A stretch of DNA of 64,000 nt from the NCBI GenBank assembly GCA_964019415.1, contig OZ025873.1, positions 4,502,776 to 4,566,775 on the forward strand. Direction: 5' to 3'. The DNA comes from Ianthella basta. Its lineage: Eukaryota > Porifera > Demospongiae > Verongiida > Ianthellidae. Shown here one piece after another: positions 1 to 60,900 of the stretch; positions within the stretch are counted from its first letter, which is position 1; each line of letters begins with the position of its first letter. The notes beneath the pieces are model-generated. The model was not told the DNA's origin, did no database searches, and was given only the letters and a program-made list of their open reading frames with translations. The position numbers and the translations under genes were made by a program.

Positions 1-4
1 TCAG

Positions 5-28596
<28,592 letters not shown>

Positions 28597-29275
28597 TCAT
28601 TAACTCCAGTCTAGACACCAGAGGTACTCTCCAATTAACTGTACAAGTTATCTTTTCTGACACTGTTGATTTACAAAATCTTTGCAAGTCATTTCTATAG
28701 CAAACCGATTCACTTCCTTTGGCTGATTAAAATTGATCTGCTCTGCTAATCAAGACTTGGCATGACTTTGTATCTTCATTTCATTCTGAACTGCTACTAT
28801 ACAGGTATATGGTACGTATAAGAGTAACCTTAAACATGTACCTACAATTATTATTAATATTACATATCTATAATACAGTGGAACCTGTCTATATAATTAT
28901 ACAAATGCAACAGCTAGCCAACTAGTACTGTGGGCCAGCGGCTGCTCTACAGAGGTACGTAGACTGCAATGCTTTAGTGCTGTTTGGGGCATGGGAGAGG
29001 CTGGCTATTTTAGAGAGGTGGCTGCCTTAATTAATTATACAGTGACCATCTTAGACAGCTAGGTTTCACTGTCATATGTCATATAGTTAATTCGATTACT
29101 TCAGACAAAAACATGCATATGATATACATTATAATTATGTGCATGACATTAATGGTGCATGCCTATGTCTACTATAGTTAGTGGCATGGAGGTTCATGAG
29201 TATGCAACAGTAGAAATAATAGTGTCTCAAAACATAATCACAAAAACAAAACAGATGATCCAACATGTACTCTTC
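28597..29275. other. Tail-to-tail intergenic interval
   Basis: About 680 AT-rich bases between the ITPR stop and the RCOR stop. It must contain both 3' UTRs. No canonical AATAAA is obvious for either gene; an ATTAAA at about 28726 could serve ITPR. No open frame, RNA gene or clear repeat was recognised. Confidence 0.7.
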
Positions 29276-32200
29276 TTAATCCCCTGTGGCAATCTTTGTT
29301 CTCTTTGCTGGAGGCATTGCTCCATCAGTGCTGCTGTTGGTGATGCTGAGAGGGTGCTCCACTGCCCGCAGTGTCCCATCACCAGGGGTCTGAAGCTACA
29401 AGGAAATGAGGAAGGCATGTGCACAATAATTTATGCACAAATGATATTTGACTAATACCTCTGCAACTGTATGGCATCTGCATATAGCCAAGGTTGTAGA
29501 GTCATGTGTGATAATTCCCACTACTAAAGGTAGATCCTGGAATGTCAGCAAAACACCAATACCCAATTAATGTGGCAACATAACAATTATAGCAGACAAT
29601 TATGTATGTGCACACACGCACAAGCATACCAACGGTTACTCGAAGTTCCTGCATGAGATCACCAAGTGCACAACAGATTACAATCATTCTGCATGCATTT
29701 GAGTGCCATCACACAATGTCATGCATGTAAAGTAATAGTTAAATGCTGACCAAGAGGTGTCTGCGCGATTTTGAGCATGAAGCTCGAGGGCACAAAGTGC
29801 CCGAGTGCTGAGTGGTCTAAATCGCGTAGAGACACTGATTGGTCACCATTTAAGTGATATAGATCCAAATCTGCTTGCTTACCCAATCATTTCGCCTTCC
29901 TCTCGCTTCTTGACAGCGTACGCGTGAATAACGTCATATCACGATGATAAATGCCCCCACGGAGTTCCACAGATGGTTATGGGATTTATATATAAACCCC
30001 CCGCGCTCTACCTGCAACGTACGATTATGGGATTTAGAATCATGCGTGAAGCATTTGGAATGCTTCTCAGAGATTTAGAGCCATCGTTTAGAGGCCCGTT
30101 ACCATGGCAACAGGATATATCACAGATCAGCTCTCGGTACCTGGCTGTTATATATCATTGATCCTGTATTCATCACACACAACAGGCTGTTGGTGTAGAA
30201 AATTAATCCTTGCATGTTTTCATACAGACACAACTACAGTCACATACCATGCCACAAAGCAGACTGCTACTGTACAAGAGCTATGGCACTTTGTACACCA
30301 CTCCATGCACGTACCTGGCTCTCCCCTTCACTGAGAATGTCATCCGACACCCTCCTGCGTCTTAGCTTAAGCTGGTGCTCTGCTAGGAGAGTTGGGATAC
30401 CGTACTTGCTCTTGCAGTGAATCAGAAAGGCCCTGCACTGAGCCGACGACTTAGAACCAACAGTAGTCGATATGGCATCAGTGTCATCACCATAGCAACG
30501 CACAGCTTAATATACAGGATAGAAGAAATAAACACATCACATTATCATATGTCACTAGGCCTACAAAGCACATAGCAAAGTGTTTCACTCCTTCCACTTC
30601 AGTACATGCACTATATGTAGATTGGAGAAGTCAGGCCACCTGATCTGCACTAACTACAAACACAACTATATCACTCCTCGTCCTCAAACCTTCAATTGCG
30701 CTCTCCACTTCTGGTCCACTCCACACAGCCAATGCTGTGTTCCTGCGAACAGCCTGACAATAGAGAGAAGGAATAGTAGTTGAACTTACACATCGTGCAT
30801 GCATGCAAGTGTGTATACATGTGCCATTGCACCTGTACATGCATCACTGTGTGCATGACTGCATGCCTAAGAGCTATAGGTTTGCAGTAGTTCTAACTGT
30901 TGGTGGGCGTAGCATCTCAATGTCATCCTTTTCCAGGTAATACAGAGGCTCCCGTGCTAAGCTCTGCTTGTTCATTTGAATCTGAAGGAAACAAAACATC
31001 ACACGCATGAGCTGGTAGCTGACCAGATACAATGTACAACAGTCCCCATTCACAATTACATCTCAGACTAGTTCTGGCCCATTCTAGATCATACTCATTT
31101 GAACCAAATGCAACTAGTCCATACCATTCTATTCTAGAATGGAGGCAATATACATACTACACTATTGTTCTAGAATGTTCCAGATGGTCCCACTTTGTGT
31201 ACATAACTGAACCATGCATGAATGATATCATTCAAACAACCCTTCCCTTGTGTCCCCACCGCCCCTGCACATAACTCAACAAATGTGCTGAAGGCCTCTT
31301 CTGTATATTAAGTAGATCTCCCTTTAAAGCAGAGCAAACTGACCCTTTGACAGAGATCCTTGATCTCTCTGTCAAGCTTCTTCACAGTCTCTTGGTCCCT
31401 GTCATCTGCTGCTCGCAGAAAGGACTGCGCTGTCAGGTATATACCCTAGAACAAAGATAATGTGACAGGCCATTGAAGTACATACAGCTGTGGTGACACA
31501 TGCGTGTGAGTAGATGGACTACGAGTGACTGGATCCTGAAAGACAGCACTGTCATAAAGACAAGCTTTGTACGAAGCATCAGAAATGTGTCCAAAGACAC
31601 AACAGCTAACAAAAGAGTGCCAATTACTAAACACACATTTAGAAACCAGGGACTTGCCAGAAGCAATGTATAATTGCATTAGATATAAGATCAGGTTGAA
31701 TTAGATAGCTTGGTATCTACTACCGCAGAAGGATATCTCAATGTATTTAAAGCACAAACAAAATTAATACTGATGTGTTTCTAGTGACAAAATGCCCAGT
31801 CAGAGAAGTGAGAACGTACTAAGGAAGGACAACCTTTTACATTGAAATGAATGAACTGTGTTTGAATTATGCCAATAGCATGCAACATTGCTGCACATTT
31901 ATTAAAATGCCCAACAATGTCATTCAATGCTCAGTTACGTAAGTATATCTGTGCTCATTTCTGCACAACAGTTATGTTCAAACAATGTTGAACATTAAAT
32001 GTGCCATACAGGCAGCATAAATCCACGCATGTACACACGCATACAACTGCCTACCTTAGGTAGTGTCTTTCCCTTCACCTCCTCTTGGTCTTCACCATCT
32101 TCCCCACTGTTGCTGGACCTGAAGACAGATTCAAGTAATCTACCATACAGAGCATTTGCAGCATTATTCTTCATGCTTCAGGAGATATAAGTAAGTGGTT

Positions 32201-35200
32201 GGCATACAACTTCGCATGTCATATGTAGGCGTTCAGAAATTACAACAGCAAAGGTGTTGGCTGATGGTGCCAAGTGGCTGCCAACCTGCTTAGGGTCTAC
32301 AAGTAAAGGAGACTGTGTGAGACAGTGCGACTCCGTCTTAGCTGCTTTAACAACTGTCCCAGGAGCGTTCATACAAAGCATTGATGACTTTCTTGGATGT
32401 TGGCAGCAACATATGTACATACATCAATGGCAAACACAGAGAGAGATGTGTGTGAATTGGTACACATTGTAACGGGGCCTGAATGAACGTATCTAGCCAC
32501 ATGCTCAAAACAGCTTCAGTTTCCCAAGCCTGGATAATCAATCTGGGCTGAATGCACATCGTGCCAAAAGTCCAAACAAATCTTTTAAACTACATACATA
32601 CGTTTGATCCTCCCTGGCAAACATGGTAATATGAACTTAGCATAGACGGAATCCAGTTTAAGATATGTCTGCACAACAGGACTGTAACGATCACCCTAGT
32701 CTTCCATAGTCTGGCTTGCTAGACCATCCCTTCTACGCGCCGGGAGTGATGAATGGGAGGGACGGTCTAGCAGCAATCACGATTAGTTCGCACCTTTGCA
32801 TTATCAGTTACACCTATTGTATTGTGAATTTCATAAGCAATGCCATATGGTAAATCTGTGCAATTGGGCCGAACCATACATTGGGCGAGATGGTACAGTA
32901 CAAGCACTTTTGCAATTGCTGCTGCCAACCACCAGAACAGAACTACAGGTTGGTGAAGACTGATAGGCTGACTGTAGAGGGGAAAATAGTTGCGACAGTT
33001 CATCATCCGACCAAGGAAGAAGGTTGTCTCGCTTGCTATCTAACAGCGCTCTAGCATTCTGAACCTGCGCGAAGCAAGGAAGCGCACGTTGCAAAATACA
33101 ACTGCTCGTGCATTCTTCTCAAGTTCTAAACGAGTGAATGGCCCATTGCAACCCTCTCTGCGGTCGGTTGGTCAATCTCCAGCCAAAAAGTGATCCAAGA
33201 GAGGAATAGAGTGAGGGATAGCTGAGCTTCAAGCCCTCATCAATCACCAAAGCCAGAGCACAGCCACAGACGAAGACTCACTCTTGCGTAACTAAAGCTC
33301 CTCAAGCCAATGAATACTATTAGCAGGAATTCCTGCCAAACGCATCTGATTGGTTGAATAGATGTGAACTAATCGTTACTGCCGCTAGACCATCCCTTCC
33401 TAACCCTAAGCGCCCGACATTTAGATGGGATGGTCTAGCGAGCCAGACTAAGTCTTCCACTGCATCTGGGCTCCAACGTCAAGGATGAATGTAGTAGTGC
33501 CCAGTTTGGTGGTTGCCTACTGCACATACATACGTGTGCCGGAAAGCCACTTACCAGACCTTCCGGTTCTGAGCCTTCTTGTCCATCATGCTGAGCTGTG
33601 TGCGGTCCTTCTTCCACTGGTAGTAGTACTTGACCAGGCTGCCAGTGGGCTTGGAAGGCAGCTGCAAGAGGACCACGGAGGGAAGGCATGCAGGGGTACA
33701 TGGAGGTGTGTAGGGGATTATGGGTGTGTGGAGGTGTGCAGAGGGTGCATGGAGAAAAGTGCAGAGGGTGCAGAAAACAAGTAAAAGGTACCCTGTAAAC
33801 AGATAGACCACTGCACTAGGACATAGATACAAGTTGAAAGCAAAGCTGACGTGAAATGGATGGAAATTTTGTTGGGCGGATTGGCAATTTTGAGGACAAT
33901 TCGCCAAGTGAACATTTCCACACATCAAAATTGTGTTCATAATGGCTTTATGGCATATGGCTTGTGCAAAAGCCAAAGTCAAAAGTCCAAATGCTATAAT
34001 TTGAGCAATTTGCCAAAATAATTCCCACCAAACTTCATACTGTAGCTAGGAGAATAGCCAAATGCGGCGCACAGCAGTGTCCACTATAGCAAAGCCAGAT
34101 GTACTGATCTGGTGCTTGCTGCTGGCATAGGGGCTGTCCCTGTGGCCAGCCACTGTATTGACGTGGCCAGGAGGCTTCCTTGACAGTGCATGGCAAAATA
34201 TCCATTTGCTCATGTATTCACCAGTAATGTAGAACACACCAAAAACAGACATACACAACACACACACATCCATTGGTATGGGAACACACTCATAGGGCAT
34301 TTACTGCAAACATGGCAATTATCTTACCATTGATTTAATTCTCTGAAAGTTCTTGCCATACTTTTGATATGCTTGCTCAAATATCACCTTATCCTCCATG
34401 GTCCATTCATCTGCACAGACACCACATTTACATTACAGCACGGGCACCGCCTCACCTACCTCTGACACACTTTACAGCATGCATACAGACCAAATGCAAA
34501 CAGCTACGCTAACTGCTAGTTGGTAAGAAGTAAGCACTGTACAAGGAAGACTTTAGAGTGTTGGCTGCAAACTGGTCCTGGTGGCCAACCCCTTTGCACC
34601 ACCTCTGTTACTGCACTATGCCAGCACAGGGTCAAAATGTGCAATAGCTGTAGCATGATCTGGCCATATGAGACTACAGTCACACTGCTTGGAACAATGG
34701 AATAAGACATCACAAAGACCAAGGTGTATGATTAAATTGCAGCATCACACATCCTTACAAAGTCACTCATCTTCAGTGCATGTGGAGATTTGTGCATGAA
34801 TGGGCGTATGTAGACTGTAAAGGCTCTGGTACACCACACGACACACTACATGCATGGATCACAAGGTGTTGGTGTATACTAGAGTAGCAGTGGAATGTAG
34901 AGCATGGTGTGCTCACATGAAATCACCGCAACCCACAGCAACGACTATGCACACTCATCTACCAGTAGATGACATGGGATGTCTGGTGGTGACATTCATA
35001 CCTTCGAAAGGCATGTACTTTGGCAGTTCACTCAGTGCCTTGCTGATGTCATAGTCAAACCAGTACAGGATGCCCAGAGCCTGCTCTGCTGAGAAGTCAT
35101 AGCGATCCTGGGCCACCTTGACAAATTCCTCAACTATGTAACAATACGGTCATGTGAACATTCAAAAGAAGTCACAGCATGTACCCAGACACAATGGAAT

Positions 35201-37786
35201 GTGAGATAATAGATTGTCAGAATATATGAGAGCTCTGGTCCCTTAGAGATGTCATGATATCATTCTTATCAGCGTGATACATAGTAAGTATATCATACAG
35301 ACACTGAGCTTCAAAGTGCAGACGACCATTTGGGTACAAGCCCCCTGGTACAGACACCAACTACACCATATAGTCATCTTAATTGCTACTTTGGTGACGC
35401 CTCTAAAGGAAATTGTCCTAACCACAACAATCTGTGCTGTGAAGCAAGTGAGGCACTCCCCCTCTCATTCACTGTCATAGAACTCAGTACATCAAAGTGA
35501 ACTCAGTGGGTGTAAGGCTACAACGTACTGGCATCCTCAGGCAACGATTCAGTTGGTTTCCATAGCAACATAGCTCTCGGCCTCTGTTCACCAGCTACAG
35601 TGGAACAAACCAGACACTCATACACACACATATACATGAGCACAACCACTTATGTAGACCACACACACCAGAATAAATACCTACCTATTACGAGTTACAC
35701 ACATACATGAACACACACACCATACCACACACATCACACACACATCCACAGACCATTACTCATCACATGCCACACGCATACCGGACATGTCCCACATACA
35801 TACCACATGCCACACCCACTGAACACACACATGACACACACCACACACCACACACATATCACATGCCCACACTATACAAACCACGCACACATCACACACG
35901 AATGCACTCAATAATGTTCACTTACAATCTCCTGTTGTTTGGGGCATCTCAGCTTGGAAATCTGTGCCAATCCTCATCTTTGGTGCTGTGTGGCATGAAC
36001 AGGAATGAATGCTGGGTGAAGTGTCATATCAAGGATACAAACACACTGCATAGCTGAAGGAGCGTGCGCAGTGAGGCAGTCACCCTCTTCCCTCCAATCC
36101 CTACACTTACACCTTGATGACATAATCGATTTGCTACATGACAACATTCACTGCAGTCATGCTACATTAGACTTTACAAATGCTAATAGATACTTGCCTA
36201 AAACATAGTGCTGATTACCATAACAAACCATGTTCGTATGCAATGGTACGGAAGAAGTACAATGTCCCTACCATAACAGGAGGTGAAGCTAATGTACATC
36301 ACACCTGTGTGTTGGGGACATCCAATTGCAAAGAATGAGGTAGCACAGTCATGCCAGGAGCCTGAGTTATCATATTTAAGGGGGCGGGTGCACCTTCTTT
36401 AGCGAAACAACATGGAGACTTTATTACCCACATAACATTTGCAGTGTATCTACTAGCTACTTCTTACTTGCTACACTGTTTCTACTATACCTAAACTAGA
36501 AGTAGCAGGAAGGCTGCCTCTTCAGCTAGTTGAGGTAGCTGATAAGGACAGTTTTACTGATGATCACCTAAACCATGTTTATTACGCCTGTTTCCTTGTA
36601 ATTTGCGTCTACAACCTCGCACTATCACATATAGACGTCAAGAAGTCAACGTCAGTGCACTGTCTTCAACAATACAGTGCACCAAACTGTTGTCTTCGCT
36701 AATGTTTTGTTCAGTTTTTGCCATTCTCCTCATCTTGTTCAATACGTATGTACTAAGTACTTAAACTGACCAGTCTATGTTAGTTACGTATACCCAGGGA
36801 GGGTTGTCAGGATTGTCATCAAAGGGGTCATTTGGGGTGCAATGATTAAAAAATAATGCTAACCCATACCCTAAAGGTGAGGGTTCAAGGTGTGAACTGG
36901 TGTCACTCTGATTCTAGTGCGAAATTGGGATAATTGTTGGCAATACTGGACACTAATGTACCCATGATCTCAGATAAGTGCGCAATGTTTCATCCTAACA
37001 GCCTCCTTCAGGTCTACAGATACAAACAAATCAGGGAGGGTAATTTACAATAGTATGCATGTCAGAAACAATTTAGGAATATGGCTGTGTCACTGCTGCA
37101 ATTTATACGCCTAGCCAGCGTGTTGTACCTAGATAAATTGGATAGGGAAGCAATCACCAGGGCTATCAACAGTGTGGTGTGACTGTCCCCAGCCTCTTTG
37201 GCACCAATGTACATCAATACAGTAAGATAGATAGCTTGGCATAATAACTCCAGTGACTATTAATACATAGCCAAGAGTCCCTCATGGTGAGATAATACCA
37301 ACCCTTCCATTATTAAGGAATGAAGGGGGCTTCCAGTTGGGATGGTATTTCCATACCACACAGTGCAGCGCTCCACTGCGTAGGTAGAACAATGTCAGCT
37401 AAATTCTTTGTCTTAAGACAGCTCAGGACAAAGTAGGCATCTGTTCTATCCCTACACATGGTGGCTACAAACCCTTACTGCAGTGGGTCCATAGAATGCT
37501 CAACTGGTCCTTGCTGTAAAATGCGGCATGTGTAGATACTCTAAACTTGCCGCTAGCTAATAGATACTCTAAACTGTGTAGTGCTTGCGCACGTACGTAA
37601 TGTGTGCATTATGGTAAGAGTAGGATGATGATGAATGCATCAGAACAGTCCAGTACAATGAGTGCCACTGTTGAAGGAGGCGAATGAAGACTCACTATCA
37701 TCATCCCTTGCATCCAGAGCCTTCCCACTGCGCAGACTCAGCCCATTTGTGATGGCCAGGAGTCGCTGGCTACTTCTCGTAGTCAT
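29276..37786 (-). CDS. RCOR: REST corepressor (CoREST) family protein
   Basis: Scaffold of the LSD1-CoREST-HDAC complex, which removes H3K4 methylation and acetylation in the nucleus. Twelve coding exons (plus coordinates): 37696-37786, 35926-35985, 35529-35594, 35002-35133, 34328-34410, 33555-33661, 32055-32118, 31344-31445, 30898-30981, 30690-30753, 30315-30505, 29276-29389; 385 residues, all phases match. Domains: ELM2 from MRIGTDFQAEMP (residues 33-115), SANT1 (117-165; DEWTMEDKVIFEQAYQKYGK, LVKYYYQWKKDRTQ), acidic linker, LSD1-binding helix (KKLDREIKDLCQRIQMNKQS), SANT2 (about 264-325; WSGPEVESAIEAVRCYGDD), basic C terminus (PPAKRTK). The ATG at 37786 is chosen because the frame upstream translates promoter-like motifs. 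Vertebrate RCORs are about 480-560 residues; this one is shorter at both ends. SANT2 is more diverged than SANT1. Confidence 0.93.
29737..29855. mobile_element. MITE copy A in the last RCOR intron
   Basis: Terminal inverted repeats of about 36 bases: the left starts agttaaatgctgacc, the right reversed starts acttaaatggtgacc, and both continue through gtgtct to cgcgattt. A second copy with the same ends lies at 47675-47793. The shared sequence extends a little past the right TIR (atagatcc, aaat), so the true element may be larger. Confidence 0.8.
30098..30111. promoter_or_regulatory. X-box-like palindrome GTTACCATGGCAAC
   Basis: Fits the RFX transcription-factor X-box consensus (GTNRCC...RGYAAC). 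It lies in RCOR intron sequence next to MITE copy A, and a similar site occurs at 47109-47122 near copy B. A repeat-borne motif is as likely as a functional site. Confidence 0.4.
32707..33450. mobile_element. Non-autonomous DNA transposon with 9-bp target duplication
   Basis: A 744-base element in RCOR intron 6. Terminal repeats are TAGTCTGGCTTGCTAGACCA on the left and, reversed, TAGTCTGGCTCGCTAGACCA on the right. AGTCTTCCA flanks both sides (32698-32706 and 33451-33459). Both ends also form internal foldbacks of the ctagaccatccc word. A 9-base duplication suggests Mutator-like mobilisation. The interior has a minus open frame (33094-32831) without a recognised domain and no transposase. Confidence 0.88.
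33857..34040. mobile_element. Degraded inverted-repeat element (ggaaattttg family)
   Basis: The left end ggaaattttgttgggcgg and the right end, read in reverse as aagtttggtgggaattattt, are diverged versions of the termini of the element at 59802-60492 (ggaaattttggcgggaattt). It lies in RCOR intron 5. Confidence 0.5.
35595..35925. repeat. Degenerate CA-rich tract filling RCOR intron 2
   Basis: The whole 331-base intron between RCOR exons 2 and 3 is made of imperfect cacacac, catacc and accacac words. On the RCOR strand this is GT-rich and contributes no clear polypyrimidine tract, yet the flanking splice sites fit the frame. Confidence 0.8.
35986..37695. other. RCOR intron 1, no recognised content
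   Basis: A 1.7 kb first intron on the minus strand. I see no open frame with family similarity, no clear terminal-repeat element and no long microsatellite. It may hold regulatory sequence, which cannot be judged by eye. Confidence 0.5.
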
Positions 37787-38131
37787 GCTTTTGGCCGACC
37801 GCGGTTTGGGTATGCTGCCCCAGACAGTAGCTTCCGTTTTAAAAATGGCGTAGCGGGGAAAGGTCATTCGGTGGGTGGGCAACGGCGAAAAGCCCTTGAG
37901 GCAGGATCTTAGAAATATGTTATGGTACAAGAGGTAATTCTCTTACTAACTGTAGGACTGTTTATAGTGCAAGCACAGAACTCTTGCCTTGTTTGGTGAA
38001 ATGAAAGGTCGCTGTGTGCGGCCATTTTGAGGCCTTTATTGACATACCAATAGATAGGTGTCGCCCGCCAAGTGCATGGGATCACAAATCACACGGACGG
38101 TTGTAGTCAGGAATACGGCGTAGGTAGGGGA
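37787..38131. promoter_or_regulatory. Shared RCOR/PTPR head-to-head promoter interval
   Basis: Only 345 bases separate the two start codons (RCOR 37786 minus, PTPR 38132 plus). The interval has two YY1-like CCATTTT motifs: AAAATGGCG at 37842-37850, about 60 bases upstream of the RCOR ATG, and GCCATTTTG at 38021-38029, about 105 bases upstream of the PTPR ATG. An ETS-like CGGAAG lies on the minus strand at 37831-37836. No TATA box stands out. A bidirectional, TATA-less promoter is inferred from this layout. Confidence 0.65.
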
Positions 38132-57178
<19,047 letters not shown>

Positions 57179-57928
57179 CCTCCTCTTGCAGTACAGCTGT
57201 ACAAACGAGTAATTTCTGCTTCATCTTTCCTTTATACAGTATAATTGTTATGTCTACATACAGTACTACTCACTGTGTTCAATAGAGCAAACACCTTGTA
57301 TACCATATCATACAGTATGCATGTAACCTTTGATCTTTTTAGATGTACACATACGTAGCTATAGGTTAAGCTATTGATGTAACAATGGAACACTGTATTT
57401 GGGCATGCTTGTGAGATTGTATATAGTAGAAGGCATGTGTGTATGCTGCAATGCAATATGCTGTTTGCTTGTAATAATATTATGATGATTGTGTATCTGG
57501 GAATTGATGAAACCCCCACCGTGCGGCCGGAGCCACTGTGCATCCCACAACAGTACTTTAGTAGCTGTTGCATGGTATACAGTTAGTTTTCATCAGATCG
57601 CACAGGCTGGGCTAGGTTGGCCATGTCTGCACAGTCAGCTGTAAAGTAGAATGCAACTGCTGACAGCTGTGAGAGTGATCTGTAGCCCTTCCTAACAGGA
57701 ATCTGGACACGTATACGTACAAAACACCCACATGACTAGTACTGTAGTACACGCGCGTGCGCGCACATGCACTGGTGACTGACTTGAACAATAGACCGGA
57801 TGTCGTGTGACGTCATACATCAACCCCCTTGTACGTTGGCAGTGTCATCAAGCATTGGGGCGCGTGGAACTGTCCCTCTTGTCACTGACCGTGATACTCT
57901 GCGCTATGTGGTCAGGCTGAAGCCAGCC
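57179..57928. other. Intergenic interval between PTPR and the Ig/sushi gene
   Basis: About 750 bases holding the PTPR 3' UTR and the promoter of the next gene. CpG content rises toward the right (acgcgcgtgcgcgc around 57751-57766), consistent with a promoter. No canonical AATAAA was seen. An upstream in-frame ATG at 57800 precedes the chosen start of the next gene. Confidence 0.6.
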
Positions 57929-60900
57929 ATGCGAGCACTTCTTCTGACGGTTCTCCTCTCACTGACTGCAGGTAGGATCGTCGACCGGCCTGTTGTGACC
58001 GGCCGGGTTTATCCTCGGGTTTATCACAGCATAGAATATCTATGATCACAGTGTTGTTTCTTAATTTCTTGTGATTGTAGAAACTCACACTCTACAAACT
58101 AACATGTAAGCATGCCATACCTTAGCCACTCTCTACTTAAATACGGTACAGTCCGTTTTGAATTGCGAATAACAGCTGTGTAAGGTAGTCTGGGTAACTC
58201 CGTGGATAATTCCTGTGTCGACGCATTCCAACAGTTGACAAGTGGCAACGGGCAAGCATGAAGTCTTACTTACTTTCCAGTTGCTAGTATACATGTCCAC
58301 TGCACATGACTAGTTTGAAGCGAATTGAGTCGCGTTTTCCAGAGATATGCGTAGACGTTTGACAACGATTGACAGGTTTAGGTAGGTGGGGCGACTCCGA
58401 GAAAATGGCAACCTTACTGCGCAGAGACAACTGCAAGGGAGAACGAAGAGGATCTGTGTCTAGACGCTGAAATTGAGCCTCTGATCAATCCTTCTGGTCG
58501 ATGTACTGTGACATATCTTACCCACAGGACTGCAATACCGTCAATGACTCAACCTAGATCATGTTGTGCTGGTGATTGGGGTACGTGGAACCTTGGGGTT
58601 GGGAATAACTGGCTTGCAGCGGCATCATTACGTGTATGCTCAACATTTGTGGCTCTGGAGTATGTTTTGTCTTAGATTTATGGATGCTATGTGAATATTG
58701 AATGTAAGGTCAGTCCGATTTATGTATACAGCTGGCACAGCAATTTGTCTCTCATTTGCAACAAGGAAGTAGTATGACAGATTAGTATGCCTATGGTGAA
58801 TCCTCCATAGAGTAATCAATCTGTGTACCATAGTACACCGTGATCGCAGATACCATCCCTTAGTTACAGCCAACTTAAGTCTAAATGTACAAAGCTACCC
58901 CATTCGCAAAGTTACCCCATGTAACCTTACCAGAGTTGAGACAGACTGACAATTAGAAATGGGACACCTATTTTCAGTGAGCATTTTAAGCTACCAACTT
59001 CTAGCAAAGACTGAACTGTAGCTGCCCACAAGCCTAATTGATGTTACGTGTACAAGATGGTTGCTTTGTTTTCATCGAAAACATGCATTATTAGAGCTGT
59101 GTGTGTGCGCATGCTGTGTATTAGGTATGTTTGTATGCTGTGTAGGGGCGTGTGTGTGTCTAATAGTGTATTGCTGTTCAGTTCAATCATTTCTGTTCAC
59201 TTGTGCTCATGAGGTGTGTGCACAAGCATGTCTGTGATGTGTTCATAATTAGATAGTTATTGTTGATTACAGAGCAGCAACTGAAGGGGAGCATGTTCAT
59301 GTTGGGCTAGCAGCCCCACTAGATGTTAACTCAAACGTTCTCCCCATTCTCTCATCTCTGTATGTGTTTAACACGATTACATCCAGTGCATTAAGGATGT
59401 TTTCTTTGCTCAAATGTATATACATAGATTTTGTGTTGTTAGTATATAATATAGTATCAGCATGTGTAGCTACATGAGGAACTCATGGTTGTACATACGT
59501 ACATTTGGAAGAAGGGACTGTCCAGAACGTGGTACGCATTGTTACATGGCACTGTTCAACAGTTGCAGGGGTTCATTTAAGGGGGGGGGGGATTCCCTGC
59601 CCTCCCTTGCTATAATCTCACTTCTCCTTGAAAATTTGGCAAGCCATATGTCAACACAGTATCACCCTCCTTACTTCTTGTAATGCGCCCCCCCTTAATT
59701 TTTTGGAGCCTCAGTTTCACCCCATCCCCCCTCTCATTTGAAGAATTTTCTAGATACAGCACTGAAATGGGACAAGAACAGGCACTTTAAGGCCGAGAGC
59801 ATACCGTATGGCCGGAAATTTTGGCGGGAATTTATTTTGGCGGATTGCTGAAATTTCTGTATTAATTTTGGCGGACTTTGTATTTGGCAGTTTGGCAAAG
59901 CCTGTGCCATAATGATATTCATAGCAATATGGCTAACCCAGACGAACAGAGCTAGATTGCTGAAGAGTCTCTGAGGAGTACACGCGCTGTTGTTTGACCA
60001 TAATTGGGTTATTTTCGTTCTTATCCTTAGCTTTTACCACGAATGCTGCAGCGTACAAAGGCTTTCAAGCTTCCATTTGGTAGATCTGCTGACGCTCGCC
60101 TGCAGCCTGACCTCGCACACAATCGTACCGCTCCAACGCAGAAACAGAGAACAGGCTGCCGAAATCTGCCGCAGTAAGTTACCGACAATGATCTCAACGT
60201 CACTCTTCACAGCGACCGCATATAAGACGCCGTTCGGATTGCCTTCGGCTTCCTCGCTCCCTTCTTCCACCTCCGGTGTGCAAAACTCTTTGGAAACGTA
60301 GTCGGTCCTCGCGCTGCTGTCAGTTGTGAACTCAATGCTGACGATTAATCTATAGGCCTGGCGCAACCAGGCTTGTTAAGCGGAAAACCATATGATTGCA
60401 CAAAGTTTGGCGGAAGAAATATTGGCGGATTGCTCTCAAAACCGCCAATCCGCCAAAATAAATTCCCCGCCAAAATTTCCGGCCATACGGTATGTCTGAT
60501 TTCCTTCTTCTGAAACAATAAAGAAATGATACAAGGAGTTTATCACAATATACCTGCTCTTAAATTGTATAGGTAAAATACACAGTTAGGCAGCTGTGGC
60601 AGCCATTTTTTTAATGTGCATGTGACCTTGTCCTACCCTCCTGGCTGTGTAGCATACTGTGTAAGCTCTAATTTTTGCGGGACTTTATTTTTGTGATTTT
60701 GTGAGGCAGTCAGTTCTCACGAAAATATATTCGCACAAAAATTTTATGCTTAACTTACACATCCAGTATGTAATTACATGGCATATAAGTAGCCAGGCGA
60801 CCATTTGCAAAAATAAAATGTGAATAGTGACCATATGTGAAATTTTCGTCCTGCAAAAATTAGAGCTTACATGGTAAATTGTATAAATAAATGTAAACTT

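Noticed and set aside
35600..35900. CRISPR-like or satellite array in the CA-rich intron
   Set aside because: The units are irregular cacacac words with no constant repeat and spacer lengths, and the genome is eukaryotic.
37640..37930. Longer RCOR N terminus starting at 37930
   Set aside because: The extra residues translate YY1-like and ETS-like promoter motifs and have no family similarity. The ATG at 37786 is preferred.
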